Shown: positions 25,911 through 35,432, numbered from the stretch's first letter. The stretch is DNA of 64,000 nucleotides from an uncultured Selenomonadaceae bacterium (GCA_937902665.1 CALELM010000045.1:8900-72899), one strand, 5' to 3'. The notes: generated from the sequence alone by a model not told the origin. Numbers and translations are program-made.

Positions 25911-28190
25911 CTACTCCTCAGGTGCAGCTTTCTTGCGTGCAGTACGCTTCTTTGGCTTTTCTTCCGTTTCTGCCTTGGAAGCACGCTTTGTTTTCGTCTT
26001 TGGCTCAGTTTTCTTTTCCTCTGCCTTGGCACGAGTCTGCTTCTTTGGTGCATCTCCTGCCTCAGAAACATCTGCCGTCTTTTTCTTCGTTGATGCAGTC
26101 TTTTTCTTGGTTGCTGGCTTGTCCTCTGCTGCCTTTTTTGCCGTCTTTGCAGAAGACTTCTTTGCCGCAGGCTTTGTCGTCTTTGCCTTTGCCGTCTTAG
26201 GCTTAGACTCCTTCACCGCTTCTTCCTTTTCCTTTAGGGTACGAGGGGCAGACTGCTCCGGTTCACCAGCACCCTCCGTACCCTTTCGCCTTAAATACAC
26301 AGTTGCCAAAGGAGGAATCGTCAACACGATGGACTGCTCACGATTATGCCATGGAACATCCTCTGTCGTGATGTCGCCTTCATTGCGAACACCGCTTCCC
26401 CCGAATTCCTGCAGATCGCTGTTGAATACCTCGACATACGCCCCTTTGGAAGGAACTCCTATGCGATAGCCGTGATGTACCTCAGGCGTAAAATTGCAGA
26501 TTGCAATGATAAAGTCATTGCCATCCTCTGCCTTTCGGATAAAGGAAACAATGCTGTTCTCATTGTCATTGCAGTCGATCCACTGGAACCCATTCCAGTC
26601 AAAATCAACCTGCCAAAATGCCTTGTTGTCGCAGTAGAACTTGTTCAGTGCCTTGGAATATCCAAGCATCTTCGTATGCATCTCATACTGCTCAATCAGA
26701 TGCCAGTCAAGGCTGTCATCAAAATTCCATTCAATAAAGTGTCCGAACTCACCACCCATGAAAAGGAGCTTCTTCCCCGGATGAGCCATCCAATAGCCAA
26801 AGAAATTCCTAAGACCAGCGAACTTCTGCCAATAATCGCCCGGCATTTTCTCGATCAAAGAGCATTTACCATGAACGACCTCGTCATGTGAAAGCGGAAG
26901 CACAAAATTCTCAGAAAACGCATACATAAACGAGAACGTCACTTTGTCATGGTGCCACTTCCGATAGATGGGATCCAGACTGACATACTTCAGCATATCG
27001 TTCATCCAGCCCATGTTCCACTTGTAATTGAAGCCCATGCCACCCATATAAACAGGCTTAGAAATCAACGGCCAAGAAGTAGATTCCTCTGCAATCATGA
27101 GTGCCTGCGGATGATACTTGAAAATAGCCTCATTAAGCTTCTTCAAGAAATCCATTGCCTCAAGGTTTCCTGTGTCACCATACTTGTTCGGCTGCCACTC
27201 ACCTTCCTCACGGCCGAAGTTCAGGTAAAGCATGTTTGCTACGCCGTCAATGCGAAGCCCATCAATATGGAACTCCTCGAACCAAAAAAGTGCATTGGAA
27301 ATCAGGAAGCTCTGCACCTCTGTACGGCCATAATCGAAGTTGATTGTTCCCCAGCCCTTGTTATCGGAAAGCTGCGGATTGTCAGACTCGTAAAGAGTCT
27401 GCCCATCGAATTCACGCAATCCTTGGTTGTCCTTGCAGAAATGCCCAGGAACCCAGTCAACGATAATGCCAAGACCATTCCGATGTGCTGTATCAACCAA
27501 GTACCTGAAATCATCCGGTGTGCCATAACGGCTTGTCACAGCATAATAGCCCGTTGCCTGATATCCCCAAGAACCATCAAATGGATGCTCGCACATTGGC
27601 ATAAACTCGATGTGCGTATAATTCATGTCCTTGGCATACCCTATCAGTTGATCTGCCATTTCACGATAGGTCAGGTATTCACCCTCTGCATTTCTTCTCC
27701 ACGAACCGGCATGCACCTCATAGGTAAGCATCGGCCTTCCATACGAACTGGAACGCTTCTGCTGCTCTACCCACTCAGCATCCTGCCACTCATAGTGATT
27801 GAGGTCATACAAGCGAGATGCCGTCTCTGGCTTCTTTTCAGCATAGAACCCATACGGATCTGCCTTCATGATATGCGGCCCGCCCCACTGCGGCTCGATG
27901 GCATACTTATAAACAGCACCTTCCTGCAAGCCTTCAATGAATATGCACCAGATTTCGCTCCAGTTGCCCTCCTCGTTCATCACACGTTCCATGTGATTTA
28001 CACGAGTATCCCATGAATTGAAATCACCAACCACGCTGACGGACTTAGCATGAGGTGCCCAAAGAGCAAACCGTACACCCTTCTTCCCATCCTGTTCTAC
28101 GAAATGCGCTCCTAACATTTCATAAGCATGATAATTCGTCCCTTGATGAAACAGGTACAAATCAAAATCCTTCAATTCGGATGTCTTCAT
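25911..28190 (-). CDS. glgB: 1,4-alpha-glucan branching enzyme with a lysine-rich C-terminal tail
   Basis: GlgB cuts alpha-1,4 chains and rejoins them as alpha-1,6 branches. The 759-residue protein has a CBM48 domain (about 20-110), a GH13 barrel with D315 (GLRIDGVAN), E368 (LMIAEES) and D436 (LSHDEVVHGK), and an all-beta C-terminal domain ending near 635. Beyond this the family normally stops, but here a 124-residue low-complexity tail follows: 34 of the last 109 residues are Lys, with many Ala, Thr and Glu, resembling histone H1 or Hc1-type tails. The open frame through the tail is uninterrupted. The gene sits between glgP and glgA, 66 bases after glgP. Confidence 0.96.
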   Translation of the reverse strand: MKTSELKDFDLYLFHQGTNYHAYEMLGAHFVEQDGKKGVRFALWAPHAKSVSVVGDFNSWDTRVNHMERVMNEEGNWSEIWCIFIEGLQEGAVYKYAIEPQWGGPHIMKADPYGFYAEKKPETASRLYDLNHYEWQDAEWVEQQKRSSSYGRPMLTYEVHAGSWRRNAEGEYLTYREMADQLIGYAKDMNYTHIEFMPMCEHPFDGSWGYQATGYYAVTSRYGTPDDFRYLVDTAHRNGLGIIVDWVPGHFCKDNQGLREFDGQTLYESDNPQLSDNKGWGTINFDYGRTEVQSFLISNALFWFEEFHIDGLRIDGVANMLYLNFGREEGEWQPNKYGDTGNLEAMDFLKKLNEAIFKYHPQALMIAEESTSWPLISKPVYMGGMGFNYKWNMGWMNDMLKYVSLDPIYRKWHHDKVTFSFMYAFSENFVLPLSHDEVVHGKCSLIEKMPGDYWQKFAGLRNFFGYWMAHPGKKLLFMGGEFGHFIEWNFDDSLDWHLIEQYEMHTKMLGYSKALNKFYCDNKAFWQVDFDWNGFQWIDCNDNENSIVSFIRKAEDGNDFIIAICNFTPEVHHGYRIGVPSKGAYVEVFNSDLQEFGGSGVRNEGDITTEDVPWHNREQSIVLTIPPLATVYLRRKGTEGAGEPEQSAPRTLKEKEEAVKESKPKTAKAKTTKPAAKKSSAKTAKKAAEDKPATKKKTASTKKKTADVSEAGDAPKKQTRAKAEEKKTEPKTKTKRASKAETEEKPKKRTARKKAAPEE

Positions 28191-28256
28191 GAATATATCC
28201 TCCTTCCTGTCATACCTCTGAAACTCTTCTTTAGGCAGGAATCCCTGCCCTCCCCT

Positions 28257-30731
28257 TTATGAAATCCTAACCGGTTTAACCTGCCAAATTTCGTTTGCAT
28301 ACTCGTCAATAGTTCTGTCTGAGGAGAACCTGCCAGAATTTGCAATATTCATAGCAGAAGAACGCAACCATGCATACCTGTCCTGATAGCGGCGCATAAC
28401 CTCTTCATGCCCCCATGCATAGGAATTGAAATCCTTCAAGATGAAGAACTCGTCATTCCCATGAATCAAATAATCATAGAGCGACTGGAAATTCCCGTAG
28501 CTATTGTCCACCAACTGGTTCATGACCAAACGCACGTTGTCATTCCTGTTGTACTCATCCCAAGCAGAATACGTACCGTTTGCATAATGCGACATAACCT
28601 CGCCTGCACTCATGCCAAAGATTACAATATTTTCATCACCAACAGCCTCGCGAATCTCTACGTTTGCACCGTCCATCGTCCCCAAGGTAATTGCTCCGTT
28701 CATCATGAACTTCATATTTCCCGTACCGGATGCTTCCTTCGATGCCGTAGAAATCTGCTCGCTGACCTCAGCCGCAGGATATACAATCTCTCCAATGGAT
28801 ACGCCAAAGTTTTCAATAAACACTACCTTGAGCTTGTCCTTCGTCTGCGGATCATTGTTGACCTTTTCAGCGACGGAATTAATGAGGCGAATCGTCTCCT
28901 TTGCGATGAAGTAGCCCGGAGCTGCCTTGCCACCAAAGAAATAAGTCGTTGGAAGCATTTCATAACTGCTTTCATTCTTAAGCCTGTAATACTGGTACAT
29001 GACATGCAGAATGTTCATCAGCTGGCGCTTGTAGGAGTGGATTCTCTTAACCTGAATATCAAATATCGTATTCGTGTCCAAAACCAGACCATTGTTATGT
29101 GCCTTGATGTAATCTGCCAAGGCCTGCTTACGGATTTTCTTGATCTTGCCCAACTCCAGCAAGAACGGCTTGTCATCAAGGAAATCATTCAAGAGATCCA
29201 ACTGCTCTGGATAACGGTGCCAGCGACGGCTTCCGATTGTATCATCAATGAGATTAGCCAGTTCTGGGTTTGCCCCCATGAGCCAACGGCGATGCGTAAT
29301 TCCGTTTGTCTTGTTGTTGAACATGCGCGGATCCAAGTCATAGAAATCATGCAAGGTCGAATTCTTGAGAATCTCCGAGTGGATCCTTGCTACGCCGTTG
29401 ATACTGTGGCTTCCGACAATAGCAAGACGTGCCATGTGAACCATGCCGTCCTGCAAGATGGAAAGTGCGCGCACACGTCCCTCATCATTCGGATAACGCT
29501 CGCGAACCTCTTCCAGATGACGGCGATTGATTTCTTCGATAATCATGTAAACACGCGGCAAAAGCTCACGGAACATGTCAACAGGCCATGTTTCCAAAGC
29601 CTCCGGCATAATCGTGTGATTCGTGTATGCAATTGTTCCCTTGACAATAGCCCAAGCCTCGGACCATTCCAGCTCCTGCTCATCGACCAAAATACGCATG
29701 AGATCTGCAACAGCAACTGCCGGATGCGTATCATTGATATGAATGGCAATCTTCTTGGCAAAATCATGAATATCCATGCCCGTCCGCAGGTAATGGCGCA
29801 CAATGCTCTGCACACCCGCAGATGTCATAAAGTACTCCTGAATCAAACGCATGCGTTTTCCTTCGTAGGAGCTGTCATCAGGATAAAGATACTGCGTAAT
29901 ACTCTCCACAAAATGACGGTAATCATTCTTCTGGCGAATCTGCTCTTGTGTCAACATTCCATAATCCGAGAAATCCCGATTCACCTCTGCATTCCAAAGG
30001 CGAAGATTGTTGACCGTGTTGTTATGATATCCAACCACAGGAACATCATACGGAACTGCCATAACAATCATCGGGTTCTCATGTACTAGCTGCAAGGAGC
30101 CGTCTTCCATTTCCTTCATGTAGGCATTTCCATAGAACTTGACATCTATGGACTTATCCGGCTTGCGGTATTCCCACGGGAAACCATTCTTCAGCCAGTT
30201 ATCAGGAATCTCAACCTGATTTCCCTGAATGATTTTCTGCTCGAACAAGCCATACTGGTAACGAATACTGTTGCCATGTCCCGGCAAGCGATGCGCTGCC
30301 ATAGAATCAATGAAACATGCAGCAAGCCTTCCAAGGCCTCCATTTCCCAGTCCAGCATCTGGTTCTTCCTCAAAAGCATCATCCAAGTTGATATTCAGAT
30401 CCTTTAAGACGTCCTCAACGGCCTCCTTGATACCGAGGTTGATCAGATTGGACTTCAAAAGCCTTCCCATCAGGAACTCAATCGAAAAATAAAAAACCTG
30501 CTTTTCCTGATGCTCCATATAAGCACGATTCGTCTTGATCCAGTTTTCTGTAATAAACTGGTTTGCAGTAGAAACAATCGTCTGATATATCTCGGTTGGA
30601 GTCAACTCATTCAAGTCACGTCCCCAAAGGACATGCGCCGTATTTATAAATCTCGTGCGCAGAGTCTCTTTGAACTTTGAATATTCTTTATCCTGTTCTT
30701 TTACCTTCTTTACCTTCTTTTCCTTTGCCAA
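28257..30731 (-). CDS. glgP: glycogen/maltodextrin phosphorylase
   Basis: GlgP releases glucose-1-phosphate from alpha-glucan by phosphorolysis. The 824-residue GT35 enzyme has the pyridoxal-phosphate lysine K674 in EASGTGNMKFMMNGA and the N-terminal FSIEFLMGRLL segment. An N-terminal Lys-rich stretch (about 3-15) is slightly unusual. GAGGAG is directly next to an in-frame GTG (30740), too close to use it; the TTG at 30731, seven bases from the site, is the probable start. It lies behind a nested terminator-like hairpin after glgD, and 66 bases ahead of glgB, with a small GGCAGG/CCTGCC stem (28234-28249) in the gap. Confidence 0.95.
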   Translation of the reverse strand: MAKEKKVKKVKEQDKEYSKFKETLRTRFINTAHVLWGRDLNELTPTEIYQTIVSTANQFITENWIKTNRAYMEHQEKQVFYFSIEFLMGRLLKSNLINLGIKEAVEDVLKDLNINLDDAFEEEPDAGLGNGGLGRLAACFIDSMAAHRLPGHGNSIRYQYGLFEQKIIQGNQVEIPDNWLKNGFPWEYRKPDKSIDVKFYGNAYMKEMEDGSLQLVHENPMIVMAVPYDVPVVGYHNNTVNNLRLWNAEVNRDFSDYGMLTQEQIRQKNDYRHFVESITQYLYPDDSSYEGKRMRLIQEYFMTSAGVQSIVRHYLRTGMDIHDFAKKIAIHINDTHPAVAVADLMRILVDEQELEWSEAWAIVKGTIAYTNHTIMPEALETWPVDMFRELLPRVYMIIEEINRRHLEEVRERYPNDEGRVRALSILQDGMVHMARLAIVGSHSINGVARIHSEILKNSTLHDFYDLDPRMFNNKTNGITHRRWLMGANPELANLIDDTIGSRRWHRYPEQLDLLNDFLDDKPFLLELGKIKKIRKQALADYIKAHNNGLVLDTNTIFDIQVKRIHSYKRQLMNILHVMYQYYRLKNESSYEMLPTTYFFGGKAAPGYFIAKETIRLINSVAEKVNNDPQTKDKLKVVFIENFGVSIGEIVYPAAEVSEQISTASKEASGTGNMKFMMNGAITLGTMDGANVEIREAVGDENIVIFGMSAGEVMSHYANGTYSAWDEYNRNDNVRLVMNQLVDNSYGNFQSLYDYLIHGNDEFFILKDFNSYAWGHEEVMRRYQDRYAWLRSSAMNIANSGRFSSDRTIDEYANEIWQVKPVRIS

Positions 30732-30853
30732 AGAAAACACTCCTCACATAGTCAATTTGAAACTTCAGGAAGCAATGATTCATTTAAATGCACACAATCT
30801 GCGGCTTATCCTCCACCCATCTGCATCCAGCAACCAATCAACGTTTCCTTCAT

Positions 30854-30904
30854 ATAAAAAGCCGCTGCAAAACCGATTGAGTACAATCCCTTTCACAACG
30901 GCTT
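30854..30904 (-). terminator. nested hairpin/terminator between glgD and glgP
   Basis: An outer AAGCCG/CGGCTT stem (30859-30864 with 30899-30904) encloses an inner GATTG/CAATC hairpin (30875-30888). The minus-strand 3' side is TTTTTAT. It lies just after glgD and would separate glgC-glgD from glgP-glgB-glgA fully or partly. Confidence 0.55.
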
Positions 30905-30912
30905 CCTTTGCT

Positions 30913-32019
30913 TTAAATCACTACATTCTTGCTCACAATCAACGGATAATTTGGTGCACCTTTCAGCCACTTGTCCTTAGTAATAAGCACATTCTTGTCA
31001 CAAATGACATTCTCGATAAGAGCGCCATCCCGAACATCGCATTTTTGCATGATAATACTGTTCTTAATTTTCACGTTCTTTCCGACTTTAACTCCACGGA
31101 ACAAAATGCTGTTCTCTACCTCGCCCTGCACAACACAGCCATTCGCAATGAGAGAATTCTTGACCTCTGCATCCTTCTTGTACTGGACAGGAACCTCATC
31201 CTTCACCTTGGTATTGATAGCATCATTCCCCATGAACAGCTCCTCCCATACCTCTGGCTGGAGAATATCCATGTTTGCCTTGTAATATGCACCCGTGGAA
31301 TCCACATGAGCCACATAGCTGTCATGCTCATAACCATACATCGTGTACTCGCCAAAACGACGAATAATGCCGTCCAGCAAGAAATCCTGCCCACCATGCT
31401 CATAAGCATGGCAGACGATGTCAACAAAGACCTTCTTCTCCATGAGATAAACCTCCATGGAGACCTTGCTACCATCATAAACAGCAGGCTTTTCTGCAAG
31501 ATCCTGAATCAATCCGTTTTCCGCTGTTTCCATTACGGCATTTCGGCCAATGCCTTCTTCCTTTGCTGTATGGTATACCATCGTAATTTCTGCACCAGTA
31601 TTCTGATGGAAACGAAGCACCTTGCTGAAATCCATGTTGTAAATAAAGCTTCCGCTTGCCAAAAGCACATATTTCTGCTTGCTATGCTCAATGAAATCCA
31701 AATTGAAGTAAAAATTCTTCAAATCGCCCTTTCTTGCTTCCTTCTCCAGTCTTGCTGCCGGGAGGTAAAAGAGTCCCTCATGCCTGCGAGCTAAGTCCCA
31801 ATCCTTTCCAGAACGAAGATGGTCCAAAATGGAACGAGCAGCATCCGGAAGCATGATACCAACATGCTGTATGCCAGAATTCACCATGCTGGAAAGTGAA
31901 AAGTCCAGCAAGCGATAACGACCTGCAAAAGGAATGGATTCCACCGCTCTCTGGTCGGCAAGCTCACGAATCAAATCGTTTTCTTCTTGAAGATTGATAA
32001 TTCCCATTACTGTCTTCAC
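30913..32019 (-). CDS. glgD: GlgD, ADP-glucose pyrophosphorylase regulatory/paralogous subunit
   Basis: GlgD is the GlgC paralogue of Firmicutes that pairs with GlgC in a heteromeric ADP-glucose pyrophosphorylase and is usually poorly active alone. The 368-residue protein has the nucleotidyltransferase fold and a C-terminal left-handed beta-helix (GCVVQGEVENSILFRGVKVGKN). The GlgC-type GGxGxRL pyrophosphorylase signature is degenerate at the N-terminus (MGIINLQEENDLIREL), as is usual for GlgD. The GTG at 32019 is chosen because GGGGTG lies six bases upstream; a TTG thirty bases earlier has none. It starts 30 bases after glgC. Confidence 0.93.
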   Translation of the reverse strand: MKTVMGIINLQEENDLIRELADQRAVESIPFAGRYRLLDFSLSSMVNSGIQHVGIMLPDAARSILDHLRSGKDWDLARRHEGLFYLPAARLEKEARKGDLKNFYFNLDFIEHSKQKYVLLASGSFIYNMDFSKVLRFHQNTGAEITMVYHTAKEEGIGRNAVMETAENGLIQDLAEKPAVYDGSKVSMEVYLMEKKVFVDIVCHAYEHGGQDFLLDGIIRRFGEYTMYGYEHDSYVAHVDSTGAYYKANMDILQPEVWEELFMGNDAINTKVKDEVPVQYKKDAEVKNSLIANGCVVQGEVENSILFRGVKVGKNVKIKNSIIMQKCDVRDGALIENVICDKNVLITKDKWLKGAPNYPLIVSKNVVI

Positions 32020-32049
32020 AATATTCACCCCGTTCAAGTTTTGTGGCAA

Positions 32050-33207
32050 TCAGCCCGCCTGCTCGCTGTTCTTTGAAACAGCAGCAACCTTTTCGCCTTC
32101 CGCAATGACCTTGATAGCACTCATCTCGCCTGACACGGAAGCGCCTGCCAAGATCTCGCAATCCTGTGCAATAATGGAATAATCCACTACGGCATTCTCG
32201 CCAACCACAGTAGAAGGCATAATAACCGAATTCGTTACCTTTGCACCCTTGCAGACCTTAACGCCAGGGAAAATAATCGAATTTTCTACTTCACCAAGAA
32301 TCATGGAACCTTCGCTAATCATAGATTTCTTAATCTTTGCGTCCGGTCCAACATAATGCGGTGGCATAGACGGATTGGAGGAATAAATCTTCCAGTCACC
32401 ATGCAGCTCAAACGGTGGTTCCTCCTGCAAGAGATCCATGTTAGCCTGCCAAAGGCTCTCGATTGTCCCAACATCCTTCCAGTAACCATCAAAAGCATAG
32501 GAATACATTTTCAAACCATCTGCCAGCATCTTTGGAATGATATCCTTACCAAAATCATGGCTGGAAGTCTCACTCTTTGCATCATCCTCCAAGTACTTCT
32601 TCAAAACACTCTTCGTAAAGATGTAAATTCCCATAGAAGCCAAATTGCTCTTTGGATTTGCAGGTTTCTCCTCAAATGCATCAATGCGTCCCGTATCGTC
32701 TGTGTTCATGATACCAAAGCGTGAAGCTTCGTCCCAAGGAACCTCAAAAACGCCAATCGTCGCATCAGCCTTGTTCATCTTGTGTGCCTCAAGCATCCAC
32801 GAATAGTCCATCGTATAAATATGGTCACCAGACAAAATCAGCACATACTCAGGATCTGCCAAATCGATGAAATTCATGTTTTGGTAGATAGCATCTGCCG
32901 TTCCACGATACCAGTCCGCTCCCTTTTCGCGTGCATAAGGCGGAAGGATAAACACGCCTCCATCCTTCTTGTCGAGATCCCACGCACTGCCCGATGCCAA
33001 GTAGTTATGCAATTCCAACGGACGATACTGCGTCAACACGCCCACCTTGTCGATCCCCGAATTTGCACAATTACTGAGCGGAAAATCAATAATACGATAC
33101 TTTCCGCCAAATGGAACCGCCGGCTTTGCTATTTTTTTCGTCAAAGCCCCAAGACGGCTCCCCTGTCCACCTGCCAAGATCATTGCTAAGCATTCTGTCT
33201 TTCTCAT
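32050..33207 (-). CDS. glgC: glucose-1-phosphate adenylyltransferase
   Basis: GlgC makes ADP-glucose from ATP and glucose-1-phosphate, the committed step of bacterial glycogen synthesis, normally under allosteric control by glycolytic intermediates. The 385-residue protein shows [16 protein letters not shown] near the N-terminus, the [15 protein letters not shown] block, the substrate-binding FEEKPANP segment, and a C-terminal beta-helix domain. The ATG at 33207 follows GGGGGGAT. It is the first gene of the cluster, with about 300 bases of AT-rich DNA upstream. Confidence 0.96.
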   Translation of the reverse strand: MRKTECLAMILAGGQGSRLGALTKKIAKPAVPFGGKYRIIDFPLSNCANSGIDKVGVLTQYRPLELHNYLASGSAWDLDKKDGGVFILPPYAREKGADWYRGTADAIYQNMNFIDLADPEYVLILSGDHIYTMDYSWMLEAHKMNKADATIGVFEVPWDEASRFGIMNTDDTGRIDAFEEKPANPKSNLASMGIYIFTKSVLKKYLEDDAKSETSSHDFGKDIIPKMLADGLKMYSYAFDGYWKDVGTIESLWQANMDLLQEEPPFELHGDWKIYSSNPSMPPHYVGPDAKIKKSMISEGSMILGEVENSIIFPGVKVCKGAKVTNSVIMPSTVVGENAVVDYSIIAQDCEILAGASVSGEMSAIKVIAEGEKVAAVSKNSEQAG

Positions 33208-33514
33208 AAAAATCCCCCCTGGATATCTTGCTGACAAAGTTTGTATCCCCTATATGCCATAAGCGTACTACATAGCTTTATCACTGCGTACCATATATGA
33301 ACAGATAAATCTCTGCCAATATGCAAAGGTTGCCAAAATGTCGCATCTCTCTTCAACACGCACTGCCATTTACAAGAAAGCACGACATTCTTCCAAAATG
33401 CAGTCCAGCGAAAAAGATTCCACACACAAACATTCCATCTTGCTATACTCACTATATATTTTATTCTACAATTTTTGTTATTTTCCTTCCCAATATAAAA
33501 AAAATAATAATTTT
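33208..33514 (-). other. intergenic region upstream of glgC
   Basis: These 307 bases between glgC and the small membrane-protein gene hold no credible coding frame. The part nearest the small gene (33480-33540) is extremely A/T-rich on both strands. A possible minus-strand promoter, TTGTAG and TATAGC about 18 bases apart near 33440-33470, could serve the glycogen cluster, but the match is weak. I see no riboswitch signature. Confidence 0.3.
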
Positions 33515-33802
33515 TTAGAAAAAAATCATAAAAAAAGCACCAAGGAACAAAACTATGCTAAAGCCTTGCAGGAGGTTGCTAAAAAAAGAGCCTGCCGGAT
33601 CTCCCAAAAGCATTACGATCGGCCGCACCTCATGCATGAGAAAAGCCACCGCAACAAAAATAGCCGGAATATCCCTCTGTGACATTCCATAAAGAAAAAT
33701 AACAACAGAAATAAAAATGCCCGTGAGTTCTCCACGGGCAACGCGAGGCTTCTTTTTCTGAGGAATTTCCTCTTCTTCCTTATCAAACCACCGATAACGC
33801 AC
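33515..33802 (-). CDS. small uncharacterised membrane protein
   Basis: This 95-residue protein has a charged N-terminus (KEEEEIPQKKKPR) and two likely transmembrane helices (about 27-56 and 72-95, the latter rich in Phe, Ile and Leu). I recognise no family. The start is GTG 33802 with GAGGTG eight bases upstream. It begins 12 bases after the stop of the Tat-exported amidase and is presumably cotranscribed with it, which hints at a cell-envelope role. It ends in an AT-rich region. Confidence 0.7.
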   Translation of the reverse strand: MRYRWFDKEEEEIPQKKKPRVARGELTGIFISVVIFLYGMSQRDIPAIFVAVAFLMHEVRPIVMLLGDPAGSFFSNLLQGFSIVLFLGAFFMIFF

Positions 33803-33814
33803 GGTAACTGCACC

Positions 33815-34498
33815 TCACTTGATTTTTCTTTTTCTTGGATCCTTCCGTACCACGGTCCTGCTCCCTTTCTTTCCTGTTTCCTCTTTGGGACTGGAATTCT
33901 TCGCAACCGCACCGAAGCACTCCTCTGCTTTCTGCACAATTTCTGGAAGCATTCCGTACAAAATTCTTCCTGGGCAAACCGTTCCTCCAAAATCCCGATG
34001 CCCAAACACACTGTTTCCAGGCAAGAGCCCATACACTCTGCAGATGGAAGCCACAAGCCTGCCTGCAGATTCCATTTGTGCCGATGTCGGATAATTCGCT
34101 TCAAAATCTCCGACAATGTTAATTCCAACCGTATGAGAATTCTCCCCGTAACAATGTGCCCCAACAGTGCCTAATGGCCGTCCTCTCTCAATGGTACCAT
34201 CTTTGCGAACAAGATAATGGTAGCCTATCCCTGACCAGCCGTTCCCTATATGCCACTGGTGAACCTCAGCCGCTGTCACATCACGATTCGTATTGCCTAT
34301 ATGATGAATAACGATGGCATCCGTCCTTCTCCGATTCTCAAGAGGACCAAATTTCAAATAAGTCTCCTTGATAGGAATATCCTCTGCACCCGAGGAAGCC
34401 CATGCCGCTTCTGCACTCCTCAGGCCGCCTGTCATTTGTCCAAGGACACCTCCGACTGCCGCACATGCTATATTTTTTATAAAGCTTCTACGATCCAT
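33815..34498 (-). CDS. N-acetylmuramoyl-L-alanine amidase (Amidase_2/PGRP fold) with Tat signal
   Basis: Zinc amidase that cleaves the MurNAc-L-Ala bond of peptidoglycan. The 227-residue protein opens with MDRRSFIKN followed by a hydrophobic Ala/Gly-rich segment, a good twin-arginine export signal. The Amidase_2 domain (about 58-200) carries candidate zinc ligands H65/H66 (VIHHIG), H167 (FGHRDF) and C175 (TVCPG), with the GIGYHYLV motif between them. The start is uncertain: ATG 34498 gives the compact Tat signal, while an in-frame ATG at 34519 would add seven residues; neither has a strong ribosome-binding site. The 155-base gap to exoA contains an inverted repeat (GTCGCTTT/AAAGCGAC). Cell-wall remodelling is the likely role. 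Confidence 0.87.
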   Translation of the reverse strand: MDRRSFIKNIACAAVGGVLGQMTGGLRSAEAAWASSGAEDIPIKETYLKFGPLENRRRTDAIVIHHIGNTNRDVTAAEVHQWHIGNGWSGIGYHYLVRKDGTIERGRPLGTVGAHCYGENSHTVGINIVGDFEANYPTSAQMESAGRLVASICRVYGLLPGNSVFGHRDFGGTVCPGRILYGMLPEIVQKAEECFGAVAKNSSPKEETGKKGSRTVVRKDPRKRKIK

Positions 34499-34653
34499 AC
34501 ACTCATTTCCATTCGACATTTCATATTGAATCAAGAACACGCAGTCACTTAATTCATTCCTGTCGCTTTCCAAAGGGCTTCCCTCTGCAAACAGCAAAGC
34601 GACAAATATTTCCATAACATTAAAGCACAGAAAAAAAACTCGGTCAAGCCCAT

Positions 34654-35418
34654 TCAGTTAATTTCCGTCTTCAACTCCAAACCTACAGGGCAATGGTCGC
34701 TTCCGTAAATTTCATTATGAATCGCAGCATCTGCTACCTTTTCCATCCATCGTTCCGATACCAAAAAATAATCAATGCGCCACCCAGCATTGCTGTCCCT
34801 GGCTTTTCTAAGGTATGACCACCATGTATACATACCTTCTTGTTTTGGGTGCAGCCTCCGAAACGTATCAGAAAAACCTGCCTGAAGAAGCTCCGTGAAT
34901 TTGCCTCGCTCCTCATCGGTAAAGCCTGCATTATGATGATTGCTCTTAGGATTTTTTAAATCTATATCTTCATGCGCCACATTAAGGTCTCCGCATATAA
35001 TCACCGGTTTTTTCTTGTCCAATGCCAGCAAATATTCTCGGAAGGCATCTTCCCAAAGCATACGGTAATCCAATCGTTCCAAGGCACGTCTGGCATTCGG
35101 AACATAAACCGTTACAAAATAATACCCATCAAATTCAAGCGTAATGACACGGCCTTCATGATCATGTTCCTCCTGCCCTATCCCATACATGACATTGATA
35201 GGTTCCAGCCGAGTAAAGACCGCAGTTCCTGAATAGCCTTTTTTTTCTGCGCTGTTCCAATACTGCCGATAACCTGAAAGCTCCAAAATTGCCTGATCTG
35301 GCTGCATTTTAGTCTCCTGCAATGCAAAAATATCAGCGTCTAAATGACGAAAAGATTCCATAAAACCTTTTTTCAAGCAGGCACGCAAACCATTCACATT
35401 CCATGAAATACATCTCAT
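34654..35418 (-). CDS. exoA: exodeoxyribonuclease III / AP endonuclease
   Basis: Base-excision-repair nuclease that cuts at abasic sites and removes 3' blocking groups. The 254-residue protein has the family order ISWNVNGLRA (4-13), catalytic E35 in LQETK, GDLNVAHEDIDLKNP with catalytic Asp and Asn, RIDYFLVS, and the C-terminal GSDHCPV with the active-site Asp-His. The ATG at 35418 matches the conserved family start; an ATG at 35433 overlaps the previous stop as TAATG and is an alternative. It is coupled to the upstream P-loop kinase gene. Confidence 0.95.
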   Translation of the reverse strand: MRCISWNVNGLRACLKKGFMESFRHLDADIFALQETKMQPDQAILELSGYRQYWNSAEKKGYSGTAVFTRLEPINVMYGIGQEEHDHEGRVITLEFDGYYFVTVYVPNARRALERLDYRMLWEDAFREYLLALDKKKPVIICGDLNVAHEDIDLKNPKSNHHNAGFTDEERGKFTELLQAGFSDTFRRLHPKQEGMYTWWSYLRKARDSNAGWRIDYFLVSERWMEKVADAAIHNEIYGSDHCPVGLELKTEIN

Positions 35419-35432
35419 TTTGTCATCACCCA

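Noticed and set aside
28407..30089. Long plus-strand open frame (560 codons) opposite glgP
   Set aside because: It is antisense to a fully convincing phosphorylase gene, has no ribosome-binding site, and its translation shows His/Asn/Ile-rich composition with no domain. The same applies to long plus-strand frames opposite glgA (24406-25707), glgB (26949-28016), aroA (1810-2805), mutA (47565-48842) and meaB (46154-47524).
34562..34603. Inverted repeat GTCGCTTT/AAAGCGAC between exoA and the amidase gene
   Set aside because: The arms are only eight bases with a 26-base interior and there is no T-tail, so I do not call it a terminator; it is noted only as a possible structure.
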